A DNA stretch of 64,000 nucleotides from CAWBOV01 sp963790525 (GTDB lineage Bacteria > Actinomycetota > Actinomycetes > Mycobacteriales > Jatrophihabitantaceae), in NCBI GenBank assembly GCA_963790525.1, contig CAWBOV010000005.1:334941-398940 (forward strand), in the 5' to 3' direction. Within the stretch, counting starts at the first letter, position 1, and the number at the start of each line of letters is the position of its first letter. The translations under genes were made by a program, and so were the position numbers. Shown here one piece after another: positions 44,379-52,466 of the stretch. The notes under the pieces were generated by a model that saw only the letters and a list, made by a program, of their open reading frames with translations, was not told the origin of the DNA and did no database searches.

Positions 44379-44836
44379 TTACTCGATCGAGAGGTCTTCG
44401 ATGGCCAGCACCAGCTCCTCGATCGCGACCTCGGTGCCGGTCTTGGCGTTCAGCGCCGGGACGACGTACCGCAGCGGCCTGGCGTTGAGGAGCGTCCAGG
44501 TCATCACCGGGCCGTTGTGGGCCTCGTCCTGCAGCTGGATGTGCACCGTCCGCAGCACCGTGTGGTCCCCGGCGCTGAGCGAGTTGATCCACCCGTACAG
44601 GTCCAGTGCGCCGAGCAGTCCGCGCTTGAGCGTGACGTCGCTGAACTTGGACATCAGCGTTGAACCTTGACCGGGTAGTTCACCGGGGAGTTGCCGGCGC
44701 GGTAGTCGGCCGACGTCACCTCGATGTTCATGCCGGACACTTCCTGGAACCCGCCCCGGACGGTGTTGGCGTCGCCGGTGGTGAAGTCGACGATGAAGTT
44801 GAAACTGCCGTACGGGTTGTCGCGCTGTGTTGCCAT
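44379..44836 (-). CDS. Tail tube protein 1 (gp19-like; one frame break)
   Basis: About 151 residues. ATG at 44836: MATQRDNPYGSFNFIVDFTTG, FQEVSGMNIEVTSADYRAGNSPVNYPVKVQ; then one base missing near 44655 (CGCTGATG where CGCCTGATG is expected) and on to FSDVTLKRGLLGALDLYGWI, ARPLRYVVPALNAKTGTEVAIEELVLAIEDLSIE. This is the canonical gp19/Afp1 tube subunit, ending exactly at the expected VAIEELxLxxExLxxE strand. A 36-nt gap separates it from sheath 1. Confidence 0.88.
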
Positions 44837-44872
44837 GGCTTCTCTCGTTTCTGTCTGGGCAGGCGGCGCGGA

Positions 44873-46771
44873 CTAGGCCGTGGCCGTGGCCGTCCACTGG
44901 CTGATGCGGAAGATCACGAACTCGGCGGGCTTGGCCGCCGCGACGCCGATGATGCAGATCAGCCGGCCGTTGTCGAGGTCGTCCTGCGTCATGGTCGACG
45001 CGTCGCACTTGACGTAGAAGCCCTGCTCCGGCTTGGCGCCGAGCAGCGCACCGGACTTCCATTCGTTCAGCAGGAACCCTTCGACGGTGTGGCGCACCGC
45101 GTCCCACAGGGCCGGCCCGTTGACCTCGAACACGACCCACTGGGTGCCCTCGTCGATCGACTTCTCGAGGTAGTTGAAGTACCGCCGCATGCTCAGGTAC
45201 TTCCACTCGGGGTCGTCGCTGATCGTGCGCGCGCCCCAGACCAGGAAGCCCGGACCCGGGAAGTACCGCAGGCAGTTGACGCCCTCGGGGTTGAGCAGCT
45301 CCTGCTGCGCCTTGTTGAGCCGGGTCTCGAAGTCGATCGCCGACCGGACCGGCTCGTTCGCCGGTGCCTTGATGACGCCGAAGTTCGCGTCGCTGCGGGC
45401 CCAGATGCCGGCCATGTAGCCCGACGGCGGTACCTCGAGGCGGGTGCCGTCGCTCGGGTTCGGGATCGTGACCCAGGGGTAGTAGATGCTGGCGTAGTTG
45501 GAGGAGCGCAGGTTGCGGAAGGCCAGCGCGTCGTCGGGGAGCAGCCCGGGCGGGGTGTCCAGCGCGGCGACGCGGTAGCCCATGTTCTCGCAGTGGGTGA
45601 TCACCGAGTTGTTGATCGCCTGGGCGGTGTCGGTGTTCGTGCCGCCGGGTATCCAGCCGGTGCTCGCGCCGGGAGCGGCGACGATGGAGATGTCGTCGAT
45701 CGACTCGAGCCCGGCCAGGCCGCGCTGCGGGAGGGCCAGGGAGTTGTCCTGGTAGTCGGAGAACGTCGTCGACGTCGCGTCGTAGTCCTCGGAGATGAGG
45801 GCTTTGCCGTCGCTGCCGCCGACGAGCGTGACCGTCACCTGGCGGTCGGCCAGCGGCGTCGTGGTCGGGAAGGGCGCCTTCGACAGGATCGTCGTCCCCA
45901 GGAGCGCTTCGGCGATCAGCGCGGGGAGGTGGTCGGCGTCGGCCGAGACCCCGGCGAGCCCGTCCACGCCCTCGAGCGCGATGGGCACGGTCAGCGACTG
46001 CGCCCGGGTCGGCGGGTTGGCGGCGAGGATCACGCTGACCCCACCGCCGGCCGCCCGCGGATCGAACCCGAACTCGCCCACCGTCACCGGCGGGCCGTAG
46101 GTCGGCAGTCCCTGCGAGTCGACACTCGGCGCGCGGACGTCGACCACGACCGTGATCGGGTTGACCGTCGTCGCCTCGCTCAGCGCCAGCGCGGTGTTGC
46201 CCTTGAGCACCCAGGAGTTGCCCGGCCCGCGGCGGACCACGTAGACGCCGGACGCGGCGCCGCCGACGGCGTAGACGGTGTCGAACTCGTGGACCCGGCC
46301 CAGCGTCGCCGTGGCACCGGTGCCGATGAGGGCATTGCGCCCGGCCCGCAGGGTGAGCGTGACCGCCATCTGCCCGGCCAGCCCGGGGAAGCGCGCGCGG
46401 ATCGTCAGCGGCGAGTCCGACGGCGCGGCGCCCGCCGGCAGCGGGGCGGCGGCGTGGTCGTCGGACGGGGTGGACGGGCTGGTGTAGCTGAACAGCCGGG
46501 CCACGTACAGGCTCGTGCCGCCCTCGTCGAAGAAGCCCTTCACGCCCAGCGCCAGGTAGTTGGGGATCTCGGCACCGTCGAGTTCGAGGTCGATCAGGTC
46601 GCCGTAGATGCGGGCGAAGTCGAGGTAGGACGTGAGCAGCTCCGGGCGGCCGCTGGTGGGGCCGAACCGGCACGGGCCCACGAACGCGGCAGTGCTGGTG
46701 CTGACGCCCTCGATGGTCCGGGGGCCGGCGATCTCCTCGACGTAGACGCCGGGAGCTAGGTACTGGGGCAT
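44873..46771 (-). CDS. Tail sheath protein 1 (intact)
   Basis: A 632-aa sheath. The N-terminal APGVYVEEIAGPRTIEGVSTSTAAFVG is the classic contractile-sheath start; a variable outer domain (about residues 95-345) follows; the conserved C-terminal half has YPWVTIPNP, PPSGYMAGIWARSDANFGVIKAPANEPVR, NCLRYFPGPGFLVWGARTI, RRYFNYLEKSIDEGTQWVVFE and DDLDNGRLICIIGVAAAKPAEFVIFRI. It forms the contracting outer cylinder. It is one of the few structural genes of the operon without frame problems. Confidence 0.96.
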   Translation of the reverse strand: MPQYLAPGVYVEEIAGPRTIEGVSTSTAAFVGPCRFGPTSGRPELLTSYLDFARIYGDLIDLELDGAEIPNYLALGVKGFFDEGGTSLYVARLFSYTSPSTPSDDHAAAPLPAGAAPSDSPLTIRARFPGLAGQMAVTLTLRAGRNALIGTGATATLGRVHEFDTVYAVGGAASGVYVVRRGPGNSWVLKGNTALALSEATTVNPITVVVDVRAPSVDSQGLPTYGPPVTVGEFGFDPRAAGGGVSVILAANPPTRAQSLTVPIALEGVDGLAGVSADADHLPALIAEALLGTTILSKAPFPTTTPLADRQVTVTLVGGSDGKALISEDYDATSTTFSDYQDNSLALPQRGLAGLESIDDISIVAAPGASTGWIPGGTNTDTAQAINNSVITHCENMGYRVAALDTPPGLLPDDALAFRNLRSSNYASIYYPWVTIPNPSDGTRLEVPPSGYMAGIWARSDANFGVIKAPANEPVRSAIDFETRLNKAQQELLNPEGVNCLRYFPGPGFLVWGARTISDDPEWKYLSMRRYFNYLEKSIDEGTQWVVFEVNGPALWDAVRHTVEGFLLNEWKSGALLGAKPEQGFYVKCDASTMTQDDLDNGRLICIIGVAAAKPAEFVIFRISQWTATATA

Positions 46772-46817
46772 GGGCGTGTCGCCTCCGCAGGCAGGGTGGA
46801 TAGATGGGTCGGACGGG

Positions 46818-47615
46818 TCATGCCGGCACCACGCTCAGGGCGAGGGTGAGCGGGGTGCCGTAGTGGAGCGTGGCGTTCAGGGACGGCTGGTTGCCCCCGC
46901 CGGTGGCGATCTGCGCCTGGTTCTGGGAGCGGATCGAGTACACGTCGGGCGGCCCGTCCGGAGCCGGGCTGACGGGCCAGCGCAGCGCGACGGGCTCGTA
47001 GTGCACGGTGCAGGTCAGGGTCCAGGTGACGTCGCCGATGCCGTTGCCCACCGGTGGTGTGCCCGCCAGTGCCGGAAGCGCCTCGGGGTAGGGCAGGTAC
47101 TGCAGGAACCGCCCGGCCTGGTCGGCCACCGTGGAGTAGGTCGTCGTGCCGTCGGAGATGTCGATCAGCGCCCAGCCGGCGGGACCGCCGCCGGCGCTGA
47201 CGGAGATCTCGCCGGACACCGCGCCCCAGCCGGGCGGGCGCGGCCGGGCGGGTGAGGAGTACAGAACCACGCCCACCGGTGCGACCTGGGGGGCTGTGAG
47301 CGCGAAGACCTCGGGCAGGTAGCGGCCGAACGAGTCGGTCAGCGTCACCACGAAGGGCTTCGGGCTCGGGGCCGGCCACACCGGTGGGGTGGCGCCCTGG
47401 CTCTTCGCGTACTCCTGGGTGCGCAGCCCGGGCAGTGTGGGGAAGCCGAGCAGCGCCGAGAACGGCGAGGGCCGGGCGGTCCGGGCCGACGTCGGGTCCC
47501 CCGCCTGCCAGGCGACGGCGACGAGCCCGTCCCCGACGGCGGCGCCCGAGGCCGAGTCGGTGGCGCGCAGCGCGAGCGGCGCGCGGTAGCCGGTCGTCTC
47601 CAGGATGGTCGTCAC
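46818..47615 (-). CDS. Carboxypeptidase-regulatory-like eCIS protein
   Basis: A 265-aa beta-rich protein. The segment VVTLTDSFGRYLPEVFALTAP and ISDGTTTYSTVADQAGRFLQYLPYPEALP looks like a carboxypeptidase-regulatory/prealbumin-type beta-sandwich. It starts at GTG 47615, overlapping the DUF4255 stop (GTGA), and lies directly before sheath 1. This position, next to the DUF4255 cap gene, recurs in actinobacterial eCIS loci as I recall them. A decoration or terminator-accessory role is possible but not shown. Confidence 0.65.
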   Translation of the reverse strand: MTTILETTGYRAPLALRATDSASGAAVGDGLVAVAWQAGDPTSARTARPSPFSALLGFPTLPGLRTQEYAKSQGATPPVWPAPSPKPFVVTLTDSFGRYLPEVFALTAPQVAPVGVVLYSSPARPRPPGWGAVSGEISVSAGGGPAGWALIDISDGTTTYSTVADQAGRFLQYLPYPEALPALAGTPPVGNGIGDVTWTLTCTVHYEPVALRWPVSPAPDGPPDVYSIRSQNQAQIATGGGNQPSLNATLHYGTPLTLALSVVPA

Positions 47616-48190
47616 GACGTCCCCGCTTCGGCCAGCTGCAGCTGCCGGGTGAGCACGGGGCCCCCGACCGGATCGACGATCTCGGACTCGACCCGGACGA
47701 CGCGGGCGAGGTAGCACGCCGACAGCTGCAGGCTGTTCGGGAGCACCTGCCACAGCTGGAAGACCTCGTCGTTGGTCAGCTCCCCGTTGACGAGCTCGAC
47801 GGTCTCCTCGTTGCCGAACACGCCGCTCACGGCCGCGTTGAGGAATCCGGAGGACAGGATCGGGTTGTCCGCGATGGCCCGCATCGCCCAGCCCAGCAGG
47901 TCGTGCTCGGCGGAGACGTCCTTCGCCCACGCCGTCAGCAGCAGGCTGATGACGATCGGGAGCGGGCGGCGGTGGTGGTCCTGGGCCGGTGGGAGCGTGC
48001 GCTGGACCTTGTCCACGTTGACCTGGTAGACGAAGACCGAGATCCCGGCCTCCATCGGTGCGGAGAAGTCCTTGCCCTGGTAGACGAGGAACTGCGGCTC
48101 GATCCCGTTGAGCAGGTTCGGACGCCAGGACTGCTCCAGCAGCCGCGCGACGGCTTCGGCGACCGACCCGATCGCCTGGTAGGACGCCAT
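47612..48190 (-). CDS. DUF4255 tail terminator (Afp16/Pvc16-like)
   Basis: A 192-aa protein: VARLLEQSWRPNLL, SVFVYQVNVDKVQRTLPP, PIVISLLLTAWAKDVSAEHDLLGWAMRAI and LVNGELTNDEVFQLWQVLPNSLQLSACYLARVV are DUF4255 hallmarks. This family caps the distal end of tube and sheath and sets particle length control together with a tape measure. It is the first gene of the structural operon; ATG at 48190 has GAAAGGCGG upstream. Four tandem heptamers end 15 nt before the start. Confidence 0.9.
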   Translation of the reverse strand: MASYQAIGSVAEAVARLLEQSWRPNLLNGIEPQFLVYQGKDFSAPMEAGISVFVYQVNVDKVQRTLPPAQDHHRRPLPIVISLLLTAWAKDVSAEHDLLGWAMRAIADNPILSSGFLNAAVSGVFGNEETVELVNGELTNDEVFQLWQVLPNSLQLSACYLARVVRVESEIVDPVGGPVLTRQLQLAEAGTS

Positions 48191-48205
48191 CTGCCACCGC
48201 CTTTC

Positions 48206-48249
48206 GCGTGTCCGGAGCGTGTCCGGAGCGGGTCCGGAGCGGGTCTGGA
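48206..48249 (-). promoter_or_regulatory. Tandem heptamer array, 11-bp period (possible SARP site)
   Basis: On the minus strand TCCGGAC occurs at exact 11-bp intervals (three perfect copies plus TCCAGAC), separated by 4-bp spacers ACGC or CCGC. Seven-plus-four is the SARP-binding layout. The array lies 16-59 nt upstream of the first structural gene. The heptamer differs from the GTCAC arrays, so a different protein or class of site is possible. Confidence 0.55.
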
Positions 48250-48303
48250 GCGGGCCCCGGGTGGGCCCGGCGGGGACCCTGCCAGCCCCGCGTGTTCGCA
48301 CCG

Positions 48304-48331
48304 TCACTGCGCCGTCACCGGGGACCGTCAC
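48304..48331. promoter_or_regulatory. GTCAC repeats upstream of the structural operon
   Basis: GTCAC cores begin at 48303, 48314 and 48327 (spacing 11 then 13), in the same orientation and with the same CGTCACYG context as the array at 19541. They lie 113-141 nt upstream of the DUF4255 start. This is a weaker match than the other arrays because the second step is off by two. Confidence 0.4.
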
Positions 48332-48358
48332 CGGGCTGCCGGGCGTGCCGGATGCCTG

Positions 48359-48641
48359 TCAGGGCAGCGGAAACCGCTCCAGCCACGCCTGGATGTAGGC
48401 GACGGAGTCCGCGCGCGAGGTCAGCGAGACGGTCTGTTCCACGGTCCGAGGTGACGTCCTCGCGGGAGACGATCCTCATCCGCATCTGGCGGTCCGCGGC
48501 CGTCCCTTCGGACCACACGCGCAGGATCAGCACGCCCACGCCGGAGCCGGGCAGCTGCTCCTGGCCGGGCTCGGGGGCGCTCGGTTCGGCGCCCGGTTCG
48601 GCGCTCGCCCGGCGCGTCCGCTGGAGGTGGCGCATCGTCAT
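48359..48641 (-). CDS. Small protein between GT and eCIS operon (one frame break)
   Basis: About 93 residues. ATG at 48641 shares its A with the glycosyltransferase stop (TGATG), giving MTMRHLQRTRRASAEPG, a Pro/Glu/Gln spacer, and GVLILRVWSEGTAADRQMRMRIVS. After an indel near 48450 the frame continues as TVEQTVSLTSRADSVAYIQAWLERFPLP and a stop at 48359. No family recognised, but the strand-rich core ending in a helix (YIQAWLERF) looks folded. Coupling to the GT gene suggests a shared task. Confidence 0.5.
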
Positions 48642-50029
48642 CACGGCTGACGGACGACCCCGTGCACGTGGTGGGTACAGCGCACGCCGCCGTGCAGCTG
48701 GATGCGGTAACCGCGCTTGCGCAGCGCCGTGCACATCGACCCGTCCCAGCCCAGGCCCTCCTGCCACAGGAACGACACCGGCTGGTCGGCCAGCGCCCAG
48801 TTGGCCCAGAGCGTGCAGCCGCCCCCGACACAGCCGACGTCGAAGGCCTCGTCGGTCAGTTCGTTCCAGTGGATGCGCGTACCCCAGCCGCCGTCCGCGC
48901 GGCCGGCGCACAGGAAGTCGGTGCCCATGTCGTACGCGGCGGCGACCGCGCCGAAGGTGCCCCAGTGCGTGCATGCCAGCTGCTCGGCCAGGCGCCGGAT
49001 GGCATCCGGGGGCGGCTCGACGTCGTCCTCCAGCGTGAGGACGAGATCCTCGTGGATGGCGGCCATCGCGTCGGCGTAGAGCCGCGCGATGTGCAGGTGC
49101 CGTTCGCGCACGAAGTACGGCTCGTCCTCGCGCCCGGTGTAGCGGTCCGGGCGCACGGTGACGCTGATGGTGTCGAAGCGGCGCTCGGCCGCCAGGTCCG
49201 CGGCCGTCTGCTGGACCCGGCGGGTGAACTCGGGGTCGCCGCTGTTGTCGACCACGTGCAGCGAGGTCCGGCGCGGCAGTTCGGCGGTGCGCAGGAACGC
49301 CACCCAGCGGTCGTACGTCGTCAGGCGGCCGCTGAGCAGGGTCAGGATGCCGAGGCTGCGGGTGTGGAACAGGTCGCCGCGGCGGCGCCCGTCGCGCATG
49401 CGCTGATTGGAACGGCTGGACTCGTACTGCCGCAGCGAGATCGGCGGGCCGGGGCGGTGCCGCGCGGTCCAGCCGCGCCGGGTGATCTCCAGGGCGAGCG
49501 TGTAGTCCTCGTAGGAGCTCAGGCCGCGGGGCCAGCCGCCCGCCAGCTCGACCGCCTCCCGCCGCCACGCCGAGGCGGTGTCGATGTAGTTGCCGGCCCG
49601 CAGCGTCCAGTAGTCGTAGTCGGGGACGTGCCACTGGCTGGCGTTGCCCAGGTACTCGTCGACGTACTCCAGGTCCGGGTAGACGATGCCCACGTTGTTC
49701 CGCGCGCCGCCGATGCCCTCCAGCGTCGACTTGACGAAGCCGGGGGGCATGACGTTGTCGGCGTCCCAGAACACCAACCAGGGCGACTTGGTGGCGTCCA
49801 TGCCGTCGTTGCGGGTGCCGGCGGGGTCGCTCCAGCTGCCGCGGCGGACCATCCAACCGCGCGAGCGCGGATCCTGGTCCAGGGTCGTCAGCGGATCCGT
49901 GCCGTCCGGGGCGTCGACGACGAGGCACAGCTCGTCGGGTCTGGGCACCTGGGCGTCGATGGACCGCAACGCCGAGGAGAGCCAGTCAGGGTGTCTTCCG
50001 TCCCACGCGACGACCACGGCGATGCGCAC
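48641..50029 (-). CDS. GT2-like glycosyltransferase at the right end of the eCIS locus
   Basis: A 462-aa protein. The N-terminal GT-A module (about residues 1-230): IAVVVAWDGRHPDWLSSALRSI, LCLVVDAPDGTDP, WLVFWDADNVMPPGFV (DAD metal motif), and GLSSYEDYTLALEITRRGW. A second module in the C-terminal half (from about 250) has LVLTLEDDVEPPPDAIRRL, also with an acidic metal-like motif, and FDVGCVGGGCTLWANWAL. The acceptor is unknown. GTG start at 50029 has GGGAGG upstream and an 11-bp repeat array 49-75 nt before it. It is coupled to the small gene 48359-48641. Confidence 0.8.
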   Translation of the reverse strand: MRIAVVVAWDGRHPDWLSSALRSIDAQVPRPDELCLVVDAPDGTDPLTTLDQDPRSRGWMVRRGSWSDPAGTRNDGMDATKSPWLVFWDADNVMPPGFVKSTLEGIGGARNNVGIVYPDLEYVDEYLGNASQWHVPDYDYWTLRAGNYIDTASAWRREAVELAGGWPRGLSSYEDYTLALEITRRGWTARHRPGPPISLRQYESSRSNQRMRDGRRRGDLFHTRSLGILTLLSGRLTTYDRWVAFLRTAELPRRTSLHVVDNSGDPEFTRRVQQTAADLAAERRFDTISVTVRPDRYTGREDEPYFVRERHLHIARLYADAMAAIHEDLVLTLEDDVEPPPDAIRRLAEQLACTHWGTFGAVAAAYDMGTDFLCAGRADGGWGTRIHWNELTDEAFDVGCVGGGCTLWANWALADQPVSFLWQEGLGWDGSMCTALRKRGYRIQLHGGVRCTHHVHGVVRQP

Positions 50030-50077
50030 GAGCCCGACCTCCCAGGTGGTGTGTGCGGCGAATGCTCGCCGCCCACG

Positions 50078-50104
50078 GTCACCCGGGCATCACCGCTCCA
50101 TCAC
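50078..50104 (-). promoter_or_regulatory. TCAC repeat array, 11-bp period, upstream of the GT gene
   Basis: TCAC cores at 50079, 50090 and 50101 (GGTCACC, CATCACC, CATCACA) are spaced exactly 11 bp. It resembles the GTCAC array at 19541 and stands before the leftward glycosyltransferase gene. A SARP site is proposed. Confidence 0.5.
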
Positions 50105-50127
50105 AGCCACCGGGGCCGGTGGCGCGA

Positions 50128-51627
50128 TCAGGTGCTGTGGCGCCACTTCCGGCCGTCGCGCTCGATGAAGGCCGTCGCCTCGCGCGGCCCCCACGTCGCG
50201 GCCTGGTAGAGCGGGATGGAGTGATCGTCCTCGGCCCAGTACTTCAGCAGCGGGTCGACGATGCGCCAGGACCGCTCGACCTCGTCGGCGCGGATGAACA
50301 GGGTCGGATCGCCGATGAGCGCGTCCAGGATCACCCGCTCGTAGGCCTCGGCGTTCTGGTCGTCGTAGCCCTCGGCATAGGAGAAGTCCATCGACGCCTT
50401 GCGCACCTTGAACTCGTGGCCGGGAACCTTGGCACCGAAGCGCAGGCTCAACCCCTCGTCGGGCTGGATCCGCACGATGAGCGCGTCGGGCTCGAACCCC
50501 CCGCCCGCGGTGGGGAACAGCGGCAGCTGCGGCGGGCGTTGGAACTCCATCGCCACCTCGGTGACCCGCTGCGGCAGGCGCTTGCCCGTCCGCACGTAGA
50601 CCGGGACACCCGCCCAGCGCCAGTTGTTCACGTGCAGGCGCATCGCCGCGTAGGTCTCGATGGAGCTGAGCGGGTCGACGCCCGGCTCCTCGAGGTAGCC
50701 CGGCATCAGGTTCTGGCGCGTGCCGCCCCGGGTGTACTGCCCGCGCACGGCGCTGGTGGCGATGTCCTCGTCCTCGCCGACCGGCCGGATGGCGCGCAGC
50801 AGCTTGATCTTCTCGTCGCGGATGGACTCGGCGTCGAAGGAGGTCGGGGGCTCCATCAGGAACAGCGACAGCACCTGCAGGACGTGGTTCTGGACGATGT
50901 CGCGCACGGCGCCCGCTGTCTCGTAGAACCCGCCGCGGTCACCCACCCCGAGGGTCTCGGCGACGGTGATCTGGATGTTGTCCACCCAGGTGCGGTTCCA
51001 GATCGGCTCGAAGATCGAGTTGGCGAAGCGCAGGGCCAGCAGGTTCTGCACCGTGTCCTTGGCCAGGTAGTGGTCGATGCGGAAGATCTGCGGTTCCTCG
51101 AAGGAGGCGGCGATGCTGCGGTGCAGGTCGCGGGCGCTGGCCTCGTCCCAGCCGAACGGCTTCTCGATGACGATCCGGGCGAAGCCGTCGCCGGCCCCGA
51201 CGTTGAGCCCGGCCTTGCCGAGGTTGTCGGTGATCCCGCCGAAGAGCTGGGGCGGCACGGCCAGGTAGTACACCCGGTTGCCCTGGGCGCCGCGGTCGCG
51301 GTCGCACTCGGCGAGGACGTCGGAGAGCGCGGCGTAGGTGGCGGGGTCGTCGTAGCCCCCGCTGATGTAGCGCACGGAGGAGACCAGCTCGTCCCACGTC
51401 GCGTCGACGCCCTCCGCGCGCTCGGCTGCCTTGCGGCACCGGGCCTCGAAATCGGCGTCGCTCATCGCGGTGCGCGCGATCCCGACGAGGGCGATCTCCT
51501 TCGGCAGGCGGCCGTAGGCGGCCAGCCGCTCGATCGCCGGGACCAGCTTGCGCTCGGTGAGGTCCCCGGAGGCGCCGAAGATGACCAGGGTGCAGGGAGG
51601 TGATCGGCGATCTGTCTCGTCAGGCAT
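50128..51627 (-). CDS. zwf: Glucose-6-phosphate 1-dehydrogenase
   Basis: About 499 residues. The enzyme oxidises glucose 6-phosphate to 6-phosphogluconolactone with NADP+, the entry of the oxidative pentose phosphate pathway. Motifs: VIFGASGDLTERKLVPA (dinucleotide-binding, N-terminus), IVIEKPFGWD, RIDHYLAKDTVQNLLALRFAN (substrate and catalytic His), and PVYVRTGKRLPQRVTEV. ATG 51627 was chosen over ATG 51645 because the GGTGGAG ribosome-binding site lies between them. No tal, pgl or opcA gene is next to it, so it is separate from the usual pentose phosphate cluster and may be a second copy. Confidence 0.95.
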   Translation of the reverse strand: MPDETDRRSPPCTLVIFGASGDLTERKLVPAIERLAAYGRLPKEIALVGIARTAMSDADFEARCRKAAERAEGVDATWDELVSSVRYISGGYDDPATYAALSDVLAECDRDRGAQGNRVYYLAVPPQLFGGITDNLGKAGLNVGAGDGFARIVIEKPFGWDEASARDLHRSIAASFEEPQIFRIDHYLAKDTVQNLLALRFANSIFEPIWNRTWVDNIQITVAETLGVGDRGGFYETAGAVRDIVQNHVLQVLSLFLMEPPTSFDAESIRDEKIKLLRAIRPVGEDEDIATSAVRGQYTRGGTRQNLMPGYLEEPGVDPLSSIETYAAMRLHVNNWRWAGVPVYVRTGKRLPQRVTEVAMEFQRPPQLPLFPTAGGGFEPDALIVRIQPDEGLSLRFGAKVPGHEFKVRKASMDFSYAEGYDDQNAEAYERVILDALIGDPTLFIRADEVERSWRIVDPLLKYWAEDDHSIPLYQAATWGPREATAFIERDGRKWRHST

Positions 51628-51741
51628 CTGATCTGCTCCACCCATGGCGCGTCGGTTTGTCTACAGGACCAACATAAACGCATGCGCAAGGGGAGCCACC
51701 CCGACCCCGCCGTGGTGGTCTGCGGGGCCGGGATGGAGCTG

Positions 51742-52344
51742 TCAGGACGGCGTGGCCGCCGGCGTGGGGGTCGTGGTCGCCGTCCCCGAGGGCGCGCCGG
51801 TCGGCGGGGTTCCGGACGGCGTGGCTCCGGTGCCGCCCGGGCCGTGACCGCGCCAGGGTCCGCCCGGCCCGCCGGGGCCCGGACGGCCGGGACCACCCGG
51901 AGGCATCGCCGGCGCCTTGCCGACCGTGGTGGCGTCGAGGGAGGTACCGTCCGCGTCCACCTTCCCCTCGGCGTCGATGTGCGTGCCCTTCGCCGGCGCC
52001 GAGGTGAGCCCGTCGGTGTACTTCGTGGCACTGCTCGTCCGGATCGTGCGGGTGAATCCGTCGCGGTCCTTGATCAGGATCGTGGTGCCGGACACCGACG
52101 TGACGGTCCCGTCCAGGTGCGGCGTGTGCGCTCGCGGCGCCGGCGGGGTCGCCTTGGTCGAGCCGGACGCGGTGGCGGTGGCGGTCGCCGACGGGGTGGC
52201 CGCCGAACTCGACGTCGTGGCCAGGGCAACGGCCCCGCCACCGAGCGCCAGGGCCGCGGCGGCGACCCCACCGATGATCAGGGCTCGCGGGCGTTTCGGG
52301 TGGTGCGGTCCGACCTGGATCAGGTCGAGGTCGTCGTCAGTCAT
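51742..52344 (-). CDS. DUF5666-type membrane-anchored protein
   Basis: A 200-aa protein: short cytoplasmic N-terminus (LDLIQVGPHHPKRPR), one transmembrane helix or signal anchor (about residues 20-43, ALIIGGVAAAALALGGGAVALA), a Ser/Thr/Ala linker, a small DUF5666-like beta domain (LDGTVTSVSGTTILIKDRDGFTRTI, about 77-128), and a Gly/Pro-rich C-terminus. Function unknown. It is divergent from the two-component system 122 nt away and may be a target. Confidence 0.72.
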   Translation of the reverse strand: MTDDDLDLIQVGPHHPKRPRALIIGGVAAAALALGGGAVALATTSSSAATPSATATATASGSTKATPPAPRAHTPHLDGTVTSVSGTTILIKDRDGFTRTIRTSSATKYTDGLTSAPAKGTHIDAEGKVDADGTSLDATTVGKAPAMPPGGPGRPGPGGPGGPWRGHGPGGTGATPSGTPPTGAPSGTATTTPTPAATPS

Positions 52345-52466
52345 GGGTCTCCTCGGGTCTGCGTGCCGCCGATGCGGCTGGGACCACCCTGGGAGGCGAA
52401 TCTGAAGACGGCCTGAGTTCTGCCCCTGTTCAGCAGATCCTTAAGGAGCGTCCGCACACTGGCTCG

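Noticed and set aside
21191..48190. A decayed (pseudogene) eCIS
   Set aside because: Breaks are single-base, leave all motifs intact, and also affect essential-type purine genes; sequence error is the simpler reading, though not proven.
16000..50100. A prophage
   Set aside because: No capsid, portal, terminase, integrase, lysis or replication genes; the AAA+ ATPase, DUF4255 and DUF4157 proteins point to an eCIS.
16000..50100. A type VI secretion system
   Set aside because: No TssJ/L/M membrane complex and no Hcp/TssB-TssC pair; sheath and tube are of the gp18/gp19-like eCIS type.
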